A stretch of DNA of 64,000 bases from Dipteris shenzhenensis (taxonomy: Eukaryota; Polypodiophyta; Polypodiopsida; Gleicheniales), in the NCBI GenBank assembly GCA_047967505.1, contig CM106540.1. One strand, given 5' to 3'. The notes beneath the pieces were generated by a model. It ran no database searches. It had not been told where the DNA came from and was given only the letters and a program-made list of their open reading frames with translations. The position numbers and the translations under genes are program-made. This document shows positions 45,701 through 56,855 of the stretch, one piece after another (the stretch's first letter is position 1; every line of letters starts with the position of its first letter).

Positions 45701-48700
45701 GATGGGCGTGCCACATTGCATGTAAGTCAATTCCACCTATTTTAAGGTGTGTGCAAAGTATTGTGCCCATCGAATATGCTTTGCATTGTCGATCAAGCAT
45801 AAAACACCGTTTTTGCCTTAGTGTCATGCACAACCATGAAAAAACATGGTCCTAGGTGTGTTAATCAAACAAGTACTTATCGGATGGGGGCTCCACTTTG
45901 CACGAAGTTAGTTTCAACTAAAATTCAAATGCGTCCAAAGTATTGTCACCATCGGATATACTCTGCATGGTCGATTACACATTATACAACGTTTTTCCCG
46001 TAGTGATATGCACATCGGCAAAAAATACACCCTTAGCTATGTTATCTGACCAAGTACTTATCGGATGGGTGTGCTTCTTTGGGAACATTTCAATACCACC
46101 TAGGTTAAGGCGTAGGAAAAGTATTGTGCCCATTGGATATGCTTTGGATGGTCAATCGAGCATTAAATACCATTTTTGCCTTAGTGTCGTGCACATTCGT
46201 AAAAAAACACGCTGCTAGGTGTGTTATCGGATCAAGTACTTATGCAATGGGAATGCCACTTTGCATGTAAGTCACTTCCACCTAGTTGAAGGTGTGTGAA
46301 AAGTATTGTGCCCATCGGATATGCTTTGCATTGTGGAACAAGCATAAAACACCGTTTTTGCCTTAGTGTCATGCACAACCATATAAAAACACAGCCCATG
46401 TTTTTTTGCGGATGTGCATATCACTAGGGAAAAACGGTGTATAATGCATGATCGACCATGCAAAGCATATCTGATGGTGACAATACTTTGCACAAACCTT
46501 GATGTAGTTGAAATGGACTTGCGTGCAAAGTGGAGCCCCCATCCGATAGCTACTTGTTTGCATAACACACCTAGGGCTGTGTTTTTATATGGTTGTGCAT
46601 GACACTAAGGCAAAAACGGTGTTTTATGCTTGATCCACAATGCAAAGCATATCCGATAGACACAATACTTTGCAGAAACCTTAAACTAGGTGGAATTGAC
46701 CTACATGCAAAGTGGCATTCCCATCGCATAAGTACTTGATCGGATAACACACCTAGCATCGTGTTTTTTTATAGATGTGCATGACACTAAGGCAAAAATG
46801 GAAACACACGGCTAGGTATGTTATTTGATCAAGCACTTATGGGATGGGCGTGTCACTTTGCATGTTAGTCAATTCCACCTATTTTAAGGTGTGTGCAAAG
46901 TATTTTGCCCTTCGGATATCCTTTGCATTGTCGATCAAGCATAAAACACCGTTTTTGGCTTAGTGTCATGCACAACCATGAAAAAACACGGTCCTAAGTA
47001 TGTTAATCAAACAAGTACTTATCGGATGGGGGCTCCACTTTGCACGCAAGTTTGTTTCAACTAGGTTGAGATGCATGCAAAGTATTGTCACCATTGGATA
47101 TGCTCTGCATGGTCGATTACACATTATACAACGTTTTTCCCGTAGCGATATGCACATCTGCAAAAAAACACGCCCTTAGGTATGTTATCTGACCAAGTAC
47201 TTATCAGATGGGTGTGCCTCTTTGATAAAATTTCAATACCACCTAGGTTGAAGCATAGGAAAAGTATTGTGCCCATTGGATATGCTTTGCATAGTCGATC
47301 GAGCATTAAATACCATTTTTGCCTTAGTGTCATGCACATCCATAAAAAAACACACTGCTAGGTGTGTTATCCGATCACGTACTTATGCGATGGGAATGCC
47401 ACTTTGTATGTTAGTCAATTCAACCTAGTTAAAGGTGTGTGAAAATTATTGTGCCCATCGGATATGCTTTGCATTGTGGATCAAGCATAAAACACCATTT
47501 TTGCCTTAGTGTCATGCACAACCATATAAAAACATAACCCTAGGTGTGTTATTCAAACAAGTACTTATCGGATGGGGGATCCACTTTGCACGCAAGTCCA
47601 TTTCAACTATATTGAGGTGCGTGCAAAGTATTGTCACCATCGAATATGCTTTGCATGGTCGATCATGCATTATACACTGTTTTTTCCTTAGTGATATGCA
47701 CATCCGCAAAAAAACATGCCCTTAAGTGTGTTATCTGACCAAGTACTTATCGGATGGGTGTGCCTCTTTGAGAACATTTCAATACCACCTATTTTGAGGC
47801 ATAGGGAAAGTGTTTTGCCCATCCGATATCCTTTGCATGGTCGATCGAGCACTAAATACTATTTTTGCTCTACTGTCATGCACATCCGTAAAAAAACACA
47901 CTGCTAGGTATGTTATCCGAAAAGAACTTATGGGATGGGCGTGCCACTTTGCATGTAAGTCAATTCCACCTAGTTGAAGGTTTTTGCAAAGTATTGTGGC
48001 CATCGGATATGCTTTGCATTGTCGATCAAGCATAAAACACCGTTTTTGCCTTAGTGTCATGCACAACCATGAAAAAACACAGTCCTAGGTGTGTTAATCA
48101 AACAAGTACTTATTGGATGGGGGCTCCACTTTGTATGCAAGTCCTTTTCAACTAGATTGAGGCGTGTGAAAAGTATTGTCACAATCAGATATGCTTTGCA
48201 TGGCCGATCATGCATTATACATCGTTTTTCCCGTAGTCATATGCACATCTGCAAAAAAACATGCCCTTAAGTGTGTTATCTGACCAAGTACTTATCGGAT
48301 GGGTGTGTCTCTTTTAGAACATTTCATTACCACCTAGGTTGAGGCATAGGAAAAGTGTTGCGCCCATCAGATATCCTTTGCATGGTCGATCGAGCATTAA
48401 ATACTATTTTTGCTCTAGCCTCATGCACATCCAAAAAAAACACACTGCTAGGTATCTTATCTAATCAAGCACTTATGGGATGGGCGTGCCACTTCGCATG
48501 TAAGTCCATTCCACCTAGTTGAAGGTGTGTGCAAATTATTGTGCCCATCTAATATGCTATGCATTGTCGATGAAGCATAAAACACCGTTTTTGCCTTAGT
48601 GTCATGCACAACCATAAAAAAACACGGTCCTAGGTGTGTTAATCACTCCACTTTGTACGCAAGTCTGTTTCAACCAGGTTGAGATGCATGCAAAGTATTG

Positions 48701-51700
48701 TCACCATCGGATATGATCTGCATGGTCGATTATGCATTACACAACATTTTTCCAGTAGTGATATGCACATCCGCAAAAAAACACACCGTTAGTATGTTAT
48801 CTGACCATGTACTTATCGGATGGGTGTGTCTCTTTGAGAACATTTCAATACCACCTAGGTTAAGGAATAGGAAAAGTATTGTGCCCATCGGATATGCTTT
48901 GCATGGTCGATCGAGCATTAAATACCATTTTTGCCTTAGTGTCATGCACATCCGTTAAAAAACACGCTGCTAGGTGTGTTATCCGATCAAGTACTTGTGC
49001 GATGGGAATGCCACTTTCCATGTAATTCAATTCCACCTAGCTGAAGGTGTGTGCAAAGTATTGTGCCCATGAAATATGCTTTGCATTCTGGATCAAGCAT
49101 AAAACACCGTTTTTGCATTAGTGTCATGCACAACCATATAAAAACACAGTCCTAGGTGTGTTATTCAAACAAGTACTTATCGGATGGGGGCTCCACTTTG
49201 CACGCAAGTCCTTTTCAACTAGGTTGAGGTGTGTGCAAAGCATTGTCACCATCGGATATGCTTTGCATGGCCGATCACGCATTATACACCGTTTTTTCCC
49301 TAATGATATGCACATCTGCAAAAAAACATGCCCTTAGGTGTGTTATCCGATCAAGTACTTATCAGATGGGTGTGCCTCTTTGAGAACATTTCAATACCAC
49401 CTAGGTTGAGGCATAGGAAAAGTGTTGTGCCCATTGGATATGCTTTGCATGGTTGATCGAGCATTAAATACCATTTTTGCCTTAGTGTCATGCGCATCCA
49501 TAAAAAATCACGCTGCTAGGTATGTTATCCGATCAAGCACTTATGGGATGGGCATGCCACTTTGCATGTAAGTCAATTCAACCTAGTTGAAGGTGTGTGC
49601 AAAGTATTGTGCCCATCGGATATGCTTCGCATTGTCGATCAAGCATTAAACACCGTTTTTGCCTTAGTGTCATGCACAACCATATAAAAACACAGCCGTA
49701 GGTGTGTTATTCAAACAAGTACTTATCAGATGGGGGCTCCACTTTGCATGAAAGTCTGTTTTCACTATGTTGAGGTGCGTGAAAAGTATTGTCACCATCG
49801 GATATGATTTGCATTGTCGATCACACATTATACACCATTTTTTCCTTAGTGATATGCACATCTGCAAAAAAACACACCCTTAGGTGTGTTATTTGACCAA
49901 GTACTTACCGCATGGGTATGCCTCTTTGAGAAAATTTCATTACCACCTAGGTTGAGGTGTACGAAAAGTGTTGTGCCCATCGGATATCCTTTGCATGGTC
50001 GATCGAGCATTAAATACTATTTTTGCTCTAGTGTCATGCACATCTGTAAAAAACACGCTACTAGGTATGTTATCCAATCAAGCACTTATGAGATGGGAGT
50101 GCCACTTTGCATGTAAGTCAATTTCACCTAGTTGAAGGTGTGTGCAAAGTATTGTGCCCATCAGATATGCTTTGCATTGTCGATCAAGCATAAAACACTG
50201 TTTTTGCCTTAGTGTTATGCACAACCATGAAAAAACACGGTCCTAGGTGTGTTAATCAAACAAGTACTTATCGGATGGGGGCTCCACTTTGCACGCAAGT
50301 CCGCTTCAACTACATTGAGGTGTGTGCAAAGTATTTTTACCATCGGATAAGCTTTTCATGGCCGATCACGCATTATACACCATGTTTTCCCTAGTGATAT
50401 GCACATCCGCAAAAAAACACGCCCTTAGGTGTGTTATCTGACCAAGTACTTATCGGATAGGTGTGCCTATTTGAGAACATTTCAATACCACATAGGTTGT
50501 AGTGTAGGAAAAGTGTTGTGCCCATCACATATCCTTTGCATGGTCGATCGAGCATTAAATACTGTTTTTGCTCGTGTCATGCACATTCGGAAAAAAACAC
50601 GCTACTTGGTATGTGATCTGATCAAGCATTTATGGGATGGGTGTGCCACTTTGCATGTAAGTCAATTCCACCTAGTTGAAGGTGTGTGCAAAGTCTTGTG
50701 CCCATCGGATATGCTTTGCATTGTTGATCAAGCATAAAACACCGTTTTTGCCTTAGTGTCAAGCACATTTGTAAAAAAACACGGTCCTAGGTGTGTTATC
50801 AGATCAAGTACTTATCTAACTGACACGCCACTTTTCATGCAACTCAATAACACCTAGTTTGAGGTGGGTGTAAAGTATTGTGCCCATCGGATGTACTTTG
50901 CATGGTATATCACGTATTAAACTCCGTTTGTGCCTGAATGTCATGCACAACCATAAAAAAACACGCTTTTAGTGGTGTTATCTGACCAACTGCTTATCAG
51001 ATGGGTGTACCACTTTGCATGCAATGCAATACCACAATTTTTGAGACTCATGCAAAGTATTGTGCCCATCGTATATGCTTTTCATTGTCGAACAAGCATT
51101 AAACGCTGTTTTGGCCTTAGTGTCATGCACAACCATCAAAAAACATGGTCTTAGATGTGTTATTCGACTAGGTACTTATGGGATGGGCACGCCACTTTGC
51201 ATGTAGGTCAATAATACCTAGGTTGAGATTTGTGCAAAGTATTGTGATGATCGGATATGCGTTGCATTGTCGATTAATCATAAAAGAGTGTTTTTTCCTT
51301 AGTGTCATGGACAACAAGCAATAAAAAACATGGTCCTAGGTGTGATATTCTAAAAAGTACTTGTCATATGGGGGAGCCACTTTGCAAGAAAGTCAATTTC
51401 AACTAGGTTTATGTGCGTGTGTAGTATTGTGTCTATCGGTTATGCTTTGCATGGGGGATCACACATTATACACCGTTTTCCCCCTAGTGTTATGCACATC
51501 CATCAAAGAACACACTCTTAGGTGTATTATCATACGAAGTACTTATTGAATGGGCATTCCACTTTGCATGGAATACCATACCACAACTTTTGAGGCATGT
51601 GCAAAGTATTGTGCCCATTGGATATGCTTTACATGGTAGATTGAGTATTAAATACCGTTTTTGCCTTGGTGTCATGTACAACAGTCAAAAAACACGATCC

Positions 51701-51985
51701 TAGGTGTATTTTTCAAACAAGTACTTATCGGATGGGGATGCCACTTTGCACATAAGTCAATACTGCCTAGGTTGAGGAACGTGCAAAGTCTTGTGTCCAT
51801 TGGATATGCTTTGCATAGTCGATCACACATTATACACCATTTTATTCCTAGTGTAATGCACAATCGTCATAAAATATGTTTGGAGGTATGTTATCCGAAC
51901 AAGTACTTATGGGATGGGTGCACCACTTTGTATGCAAGTCAATACGACCTAGGTTGAGGCGTGTATAAAGTTTTGTGCCCATTGG
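42764..51985. repeat. satellite array, 182-bp monomers in a 546-bp A-B-C higher-order repeat
   Basis: Three monomer types alternate. A has GATGGGGGCTCCACTTTGCA, B has GGGTGTGCCTCTTTGAGAAC, and C has GGGCGTGCCACTTTGCATGT. All share GGATATGCTTTGCAT, GTCGATC.AGCAT, a GTGATATGCACATCC / GTGTCATGCACAACC stretch and AACACG...TAGGTGTGTTAT. Starts at 47,024, 47,206, 47,388 and 47,570 give exactly 182 bp each. A-to-A spacing is about 530-546 bp across most of 43.3-50.3 kb. Beyond about 50.8 kb monomers lose the A-B-C order. Many short open frames here recur only because the unit does. The monomer length is typical of plant centromeric satellites. Confidence 0.95.
46396..46795. repeat. inverted segment within the satellite
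   Basis: About 400 bp (roughly one A and one C monomer) lies in reverse orientation; for example GGTTGTGCATGACACTAAGG at about 46,590 is the reverse complement of the usual strand. Breakpoints fall at ACACAGCCCATG and GGCAAAAATGGAAACACACGG. Confidence 0.88.
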
Positions 51986-52023
51986 AGAAATGTAGATGCG
52001 ATAATATTAGAAAATTCTCGGTA

Positions 52024-52046
52024 TGTGTATATGTGTGTGTGTGTAG
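52024..52046. repeat. TG microsatellite
   Basis: Short GTGTATATGTGTGTGTGTGT run. The rest of 51,986-52,245 shows no recognised feature. Confidence 0.8.
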
Positions 52047-52245
52047 CAAACAATTTTGATACAACAAAGTAAACACCGAGTGCACAAATTATGCACTTCA
52101 TACCTTGAGTATTGTGTCAAAATAAAAGCTGAAATAAGCTTGTTGATGAGGATAAATACACCCTTGAATAAAAGCACACTTGTTGTATGACCACAATAGG
52201 ATCGCTTTGACACCTGTGATTTTGCCCACATGTAAGTTTGCAAAT

Positions 52246-52505
52246 AGTATAAAAAATCATATAATAATATATTAATAGTTTGCAAACGTGTAGGAAGTGA
52301 GTAATGGGAAGTGGAAGTGGGAGTGAGGAGGGAGGAGTGGAATGGGAGAGGGAAGTAATAGGGGTGTATGATAATAAGTATAAAAAATAGTATAATAATA
52401 TATTAATAGTTTTCAAATGGCAAGTGAGTAATGGGAAGTGGAAGTGAGAGTGGGGAGGGAAGAATGGAATGGGAGAGGGGGAGGTAATAGGGGAGTACGA
52501 TAATA
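52246..52505. repeat. direct repeat, two copies of about 130 bp
   Basis: Both copies contain ATAATATATTAATAGTTT, GTGAGTAATGGGAAGTGGAA and a GA-rich end with GGGAGTGAGG / GGGAGAGG and TAATAGGGG. Confidence 0.85.
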
Positions 52506-52667
52506 AGGGAGTGAAATGAGTGAGGGGAGTTAATAGGGGATGAAAAAGAGGAGGGTGAGATGAGGAAATATGGGATTTTGGGAAATGGGAGGAGTATGGG
52601 ACGTGGTGGAAATGTGGGATGGGATGGTGGAAATGGGGGAGGAAGAAGAAATGGATGGGGGGAGGGC

Positions 52668-52790
52668 CAATGGAAGATTGGGATGAGGGATGGGGGTCCA
52701 ATGGGAGAGGGGGAGTAGTGGGAGCCAATGGGAGAGGGGAGAAATGAAAAGCCAATAGGAGAGAGGGGAGGAATGGAAAGCCAATAGGAG
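52668..52790 (+). promoter_or_regulatory. cluster of five CCAAT motifs in GGGAG repeats
   Basis: GCCAATGG/GCCAATAGGAG recurs about every 25-30 bp (near 52,668, 52,697, 52,725, 52,751, 52,781), directly upstream of a TATATATA-containing segment. The arrangement resembles a proximal promoter, but it may be merely a tandem repeat. Confidence 0.5.
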
Positions 52791-52796
52791 AGGACG

Positions 52797-52950
52797 AGGA
52801 AAACCTAATTTTTCTTATATATAGTCTTCCTTCTTCATTCCTTCTCCCCTCATTTCATTCATTGAAGCAAGAAAGCAAGGATGAGCAAGAAAGCAAGGAA
52901 GGAAGAGTAAGAAAGCAAGAAAGAGCAAACTTACAAACTTTTTCCAGGTA
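52797..52950 (+). promoter_or_regulatory. TATA-like segment, 5' exon-like stretch and splice-donor-like motif (unit 1)
   Basis: AAACCTAATTTTTCTTATATATAG is followed by a pyrimidine-rich CTTCCTTCTTCATTCC and TTCATTGAAGCAAGAAAG, then TTTTTCCAGGTACTTGCA at about 52,938. A close relative lies at 55,368-55,520 and a weaker one at 16,355-16,430. It looks like the start of a transcript with a first intron. Confidence 0.5.
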
Positions 52951-53035
52951 CTTGCAAATTTTTTTGATTAATTCTTTATCTAGATTTTTTTTTTAAATTT
53001 GAAGAGAGAGAAAGAAAGAAAGAGAGAGAGAAAGT

Positions 53036-54560
53036 TTAGAGAGAAGGAGAGAAGCCTTGGAGGCTGTGGCCTCCAGGAGGAAGAGGGAAGTGGAGGGGGA
53101 TGAGAGGGAGGAGCCAAGGAGGGAGGGAGGAGCCTGGGGGGGGGGTCAAGGGAAGGAGGGGATGGAGGGGCGGGGCGGGGGGTCGAGGGAGGGAGGGGAT
53201 GGAGGGGGGGTTCCTGGCGGCCACGGCCACCAGGACGGGAGGGAGGGGAGGGAGGGGGGGTTGAGGGAGGGAGGGGATGGAGGGGGGGGCGAGGAAGGAG
53301 GGGATGGAGGGGGGGGAGGGGAGGGAGGGGCGGGGGGCGGGGTCGAGGGAGGGAAGGGGGGGGTTCTGGTGGCCGTGGCTACTAGGACCCCAGGAAGGGG
53401 AAGGAGGGGATGGAGGGGGGGGAGGGGAGGGAGGGGCGGGGGCTGGATCGAGGGAGGGAGGTGGCGGGGGGGTTTCTGGCGGCCGCAGCCGCCAGGACCC
53501 CAGGGAGGGAAGGGAGGGGCAGGGGGGTCGAGGGAGGGAGGGGATGGAGGGGGGCGAGGGGGGGGTCGAGGGAGGGAGGGGATGGAGGGGGTGGAGGGGA
53601 GGGAGGGGGGGAGGGGCGGGGGGTGGGGTCGAGGGAGGGGGGGGTTTTGGCAGCCACAGCTGCCAAGACCCCAGGGAGGGGAAGGAGGGGATGGAGGGGG
53701 GGAGGGGAGGCAGGGGCAGGGGGAGGGAGGGGGGGTCGAGGGAGGGAGGGGATGGGGGAGGGGCAGGGAAGGAGGGGATGGAGGGGGGGCAGGGGAGGGA
53801 GGGGCAGGGGGCGGGGTCGAGGGAGGGAGGGGGGGTTCTGGTAGTCGCAGTCGCCATGACCCCAGGGAAGGGAAGGAGGGGCTCGACCCCCCAGCCCCCC
53901 TCCATCCTCTCCCTCCCTCGACCCCCCTGCCCCTCCCTCCCCTCCCTGGGGTCCTAGCGGCCACGGCCGCCAGAACCCCCCCTCCCTCCCTCGACCCTCC
54001 CCCCGCCCCTCCCTCCCCTCCCCCCCCTCCATCCCCTCCTTCCCCTCCCTAGGGTCCTGGCGGCCGCGGCCGCCAGAGGGGATGGAGGGGGGGGGATGGA
54101 GGAAGTGAGGGGATGGAGGGGGGAGGGGATGGAGGGAGCTAGGGAGGGAGGGGATGGAGGGGGGCGGCGGGGGTCCTAGCGGCCGCAGTCGCTAGGACAC
54201 CAGGGAGGGGAGGGAGGGGAGGGGGGGGGTGAGGGAGAGAGGGGGGGGTTCTGGCGGCCGCAACCACTAGGACCCCAGGGAGGCAAAGGAGGGGATGGAG
54301 GGGGGGAGGGGAGGGAGGGGCGGGGGGCGGGGTCTAGGGAGGGAGGGGGGTTTTTTGGCGGCCGTGGCCGCCAAGACCCCAGGGAGGGGAGCGAGGGGAT
54401 GAGGGAAGGGGGGGGGTAGAGGGAGGGAGGGGATGGGGGGGGAGTCCTGGCGGCCGCGGCTGCCAGGACGGGAGGGAGGGGAGGGAGGGGATGGAGGGGG
54501 GGGGATGGAGGGAGGGAGGGGATGGAGGGGGGGGCATCCTAGCACCCATGGCCGCCAGGA
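53036..54560. repeat. G-rich tract with embedded GC palindromes
   Basis: Hundreds of GGGAGGGAGGGGATGGAGGG units with runs of four to nine G, interspersed about every 80-150 bp with a 25-30 bp palindromic module of the form CTGGCGGCCGCGGCCGCCAG, often followed by GACCCCAGGGAGGGG. Modules lie near 53,213, 53,364, 53,472, 53,644, 53,838, 53,945, 54,056, 54,176, 54,251, 54,354, 54,447 and 54,537. A short stretch near 53,885-54,050 is inverted (C-rich). Long open frames on both strands (poly-Gly/Arg and poly-Pro/Ser) arise from composition. Confidence 0.92.
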
Positions 54561-54860
54561 CGGGAGGGAGGGGAAGTGAGGGAGAGAGAGAGGGGAGGGG
54601 AGGGAGGGAGAAAGGGAGAGGAGGGAGAGGAGAGGAGGGAGCGGAAGGAGAGAGAGGGGAGAGGAGGGAGGGGAGGGAGAGAGAGAGAGAGAGGGAGGGG
54701 AGAGGAGGGAGCAGAAGGAGAGAGATGGGATAGGAGGGAGGGGAGGGAGAGAGAGAGTGAGGGGAGGGAGAGAGAAAGCGAGAGAGAGAGTGAGGGGGGG
54801 AAGGTATGGAAGCGAGAGAGAGAGTGAGGGAGAGAGAAAGCGAGGGAGTAGAGGGAGAGA
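54561..54860. repeat. GA/GGGA-rich low-complexity tract
   Basis: Continues the purine tract without GC palindromes, dominated by GAGAGAGGGGAGGGAGG. Confidence 0.9.
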
Positions 54861-54879
54861 GGTCGAATTCTTACAAGAG

Positions 54880-55340
54880 TGACAAATAAGATTTGACTTA
54901 GGAAAAGAATGAAAGGGACTTATGAGAAGAAAGTATCAAGAAGAATGTTGAACACAAATTTGAATTCTTACAAATAAGAGTAGAACTATCACGAGATCTT
55001 CAACACAAATTTGAATTCTTACAACTAAAAGTAGAACTATCACGAGCAAGAGCGACAAATAAGATTCTTGCTCAAATAAGATTTGACTTACTATCACGAG
55101 CAAGAGCGACAAATAAGATTTGACTTACTATCACGAGCAAGAGTAAGAGCGACAAATAAGATTTGACTTACTATCATGAGCAAGAGTGACAAATAAGATT
55201 TGACTTACGAGAAGAATGAAAGGGACTTACGAGAAGAAAGTATCAAGAAGAATGTTGAACACAAATTTGAATTCAAAAGGAATGTACGAGAAGAAAGTAT
55301 AAGAAGAATGTTGAACACAAATTATAATGAATTCAAATTT
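54880..55340. repeat. tandem repeat with ATAAGATTTGACTTA units
   Basis: Repeated ACTATCACGAGCAAGAGCG and ACAAATAAGATTTGACTTA blocks of about 45-60 bp, bracketed by two copies of GGGACTTA(T/C)GAGAAGAAAGT and AACACAAATTTGAATTC. Confidence 0.85.
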
Positions 55341-55367
55341 CCCTCTCTTTTTTAAAAATTCAAATTT

Positions 55368-55520
55368 ATGCGTGGGAGGAGTGGGCTAGTTTTTCTTACA
55401 TATACTCTTCTTTCCATTCATTCATTCTCATTCTCTCCTCATTTCATTGAAGCAACCAAGAGCAGAAGAGAAAGGATAAGCGGAGCCTTACTTTTTTCAC
55501 TTTTTCTAGGTACTTGCATT
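55368..55520 (+). promoter_or_regulatory. TATA-like segment, 5' exon-like stretch and splice-donor-like motif (unit 2)
   Basis: GTTTTTCTTACATATACTCTTC, then TCTCCTCATTTCATTGAAGCAA and CACTTTTTCTAGGTACTTGCA, closely parallel to 52,797-52,950. Downstream both units pass through T-rich DNA into AAATTTGAA(A)AGAGAGA and a purine tract. Confidence 0.5.
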
Positions 55521-55534
55521 TTTTTTCATTCATC

Positions 55535-55690
55535 TTGTAATTCTTTTTCTTTACTTACAATTCTTTTCAATTAGTTTCTTGTTAAAGTTTTTGAGTTCTA
55601 TTTCTTAAAATGCGTCTTGTAATTCTTTTTCTTTACTTACAATTCTTTTTCAATTAGTTTATTGTTAAAGTTTTTGAGTTCTATTTGAAT
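55535..55690. repeat. direct repeat, two copies of about 77 bp
   Basis: Both contain TCTTGTAATTCTTTTTCTTT, ACTTACAATTCTTTT and TGTTAAAGTTTTTGAGTTCT. Confidence 0.88.
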
Positions 55691-55721
55691 TAATTTCTTA
55701 TTGAAATTTGTGTTCTAAATT

Positions 55722-55832
55722 TGAAAAGAGAGATAGAGAGAAAGAGAGAGCTAGAGAGAGAGAGGAGACAGAGAGAGAGTGTGAGAGATAGCACTAGATT
55801 AAGAGAGAAAAGAAAGGAGGGAGAGAAAGTAG

Positions 55833-55902
<70 letters not shown>

Positions 55903-55953
55903 AGAAGAGAGGAGGGAGAATTAGGGAGAGAGAAAGAGAGAGAGGGAGAGAGG

Positions 55954-56003
<50 letters not shown>

Positions 56004-56030
56004 GGAGAATTAGGGAGAGAGAAAGAGAGA

Positions 56031-56086
<56 letters not shown>

Positions 56087-56168
56087 GAGGGAGACTTAGG
56101 GAGAGAGAGATAAAGAGAGAGGGAGAGAGAATGAAACTTCTAGCAGCCATGGCCACCAAGAGAGGGAG

Positions 56169-56234
<66 letters not shown>

Positions 56235-56500
56235 CACGGCCATGGCCGCCAAGGAGGGAGGGAGGGAGAGAGAGAGAGAGAATGAGAAATGAGAGAGAAG
56301 AGGGGAGGGAGAGAAAGAGAGATTAAGAGTGAGAAGAGGGACAGAGGAGAGAGAGAAAGGGAGAGAGGGAGGGAGGGAGGGAGGGAGGAAGGCTGAGAGA
56401 GATTAAGAGGGAGAATTCAGAGAGAGAGAGAGAGACATAGAGAGGGAAAGAATGACAAATCCTAGCGGCCAAGAGGATAGAGGTAGGGAGGTAGAGAGGC

Positions 56501-56553
<53 letters not shown>

Positions 56554-56855
56554 GAAGAGGAGAGAGAGAGAGAGAGAGGAGAGAGATGCAGAGAGAGAGA
56601 GAGAGAAATAATTACAAATCCTAGGGAGAGAGAGATAGAGATAAAGAGAGAGAATGATAAATCTTAGCCACCATGGGAGGGAGAGAAAGAGAGACTTGAG
56701 ATAAACTAAGAGAGAGAATGAGTGGGATGAGGACAGAGAGGGAAACACATAAGAGTTGTCAGAGAGAGAGAGAGATTAAGAGAGAGAATGAGGTGTCTTG
56801 ACTATGGCTATAGAGAGAATTAGGAGTTGAGAGAGAGAGAGGGAGTAAAGAGATA
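55722..56855. repeat. (GA)n tract with sparse GC palindrome modules
   Basis: Nearly pure GA/GGGA for 1.1 kb. Degraded modules akin to the 53-54.5 kb palindromes occur near 56,141 (AGCAGCCATGGCCACCAAG), 56,232 (CACGGCCATGGCCGCCAAGG), 56,460 (TCCTAGCGGCCAAG) and 56,664 (TTAGCCACCATGG). Open frames of poly-RE or poly-SL are artefacts. Confidence 0.92.

Noticed and set aside
42625-51681. Dozens of 60-105-codon frames with recurring M-C-M-T-L and M-R-M-C-I-S starts
   Set aside because: They repeat with the satellite unit, occur on both strands and flip with the inversion, so they are repeat artefacts and not a gene family.
53036-54052. Frames of 140-331 codons rich in Gly/Glu/Arg or Pro/Ser on both strands
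   Set aside because: They arise from stop-free G-rich or C-rich composition. Overlapping frames on both strands have the same property and no domain.
55721-56748. Poly-RE and poly-SL frames
   Set aside because: Products of GA microsatellite DNA.
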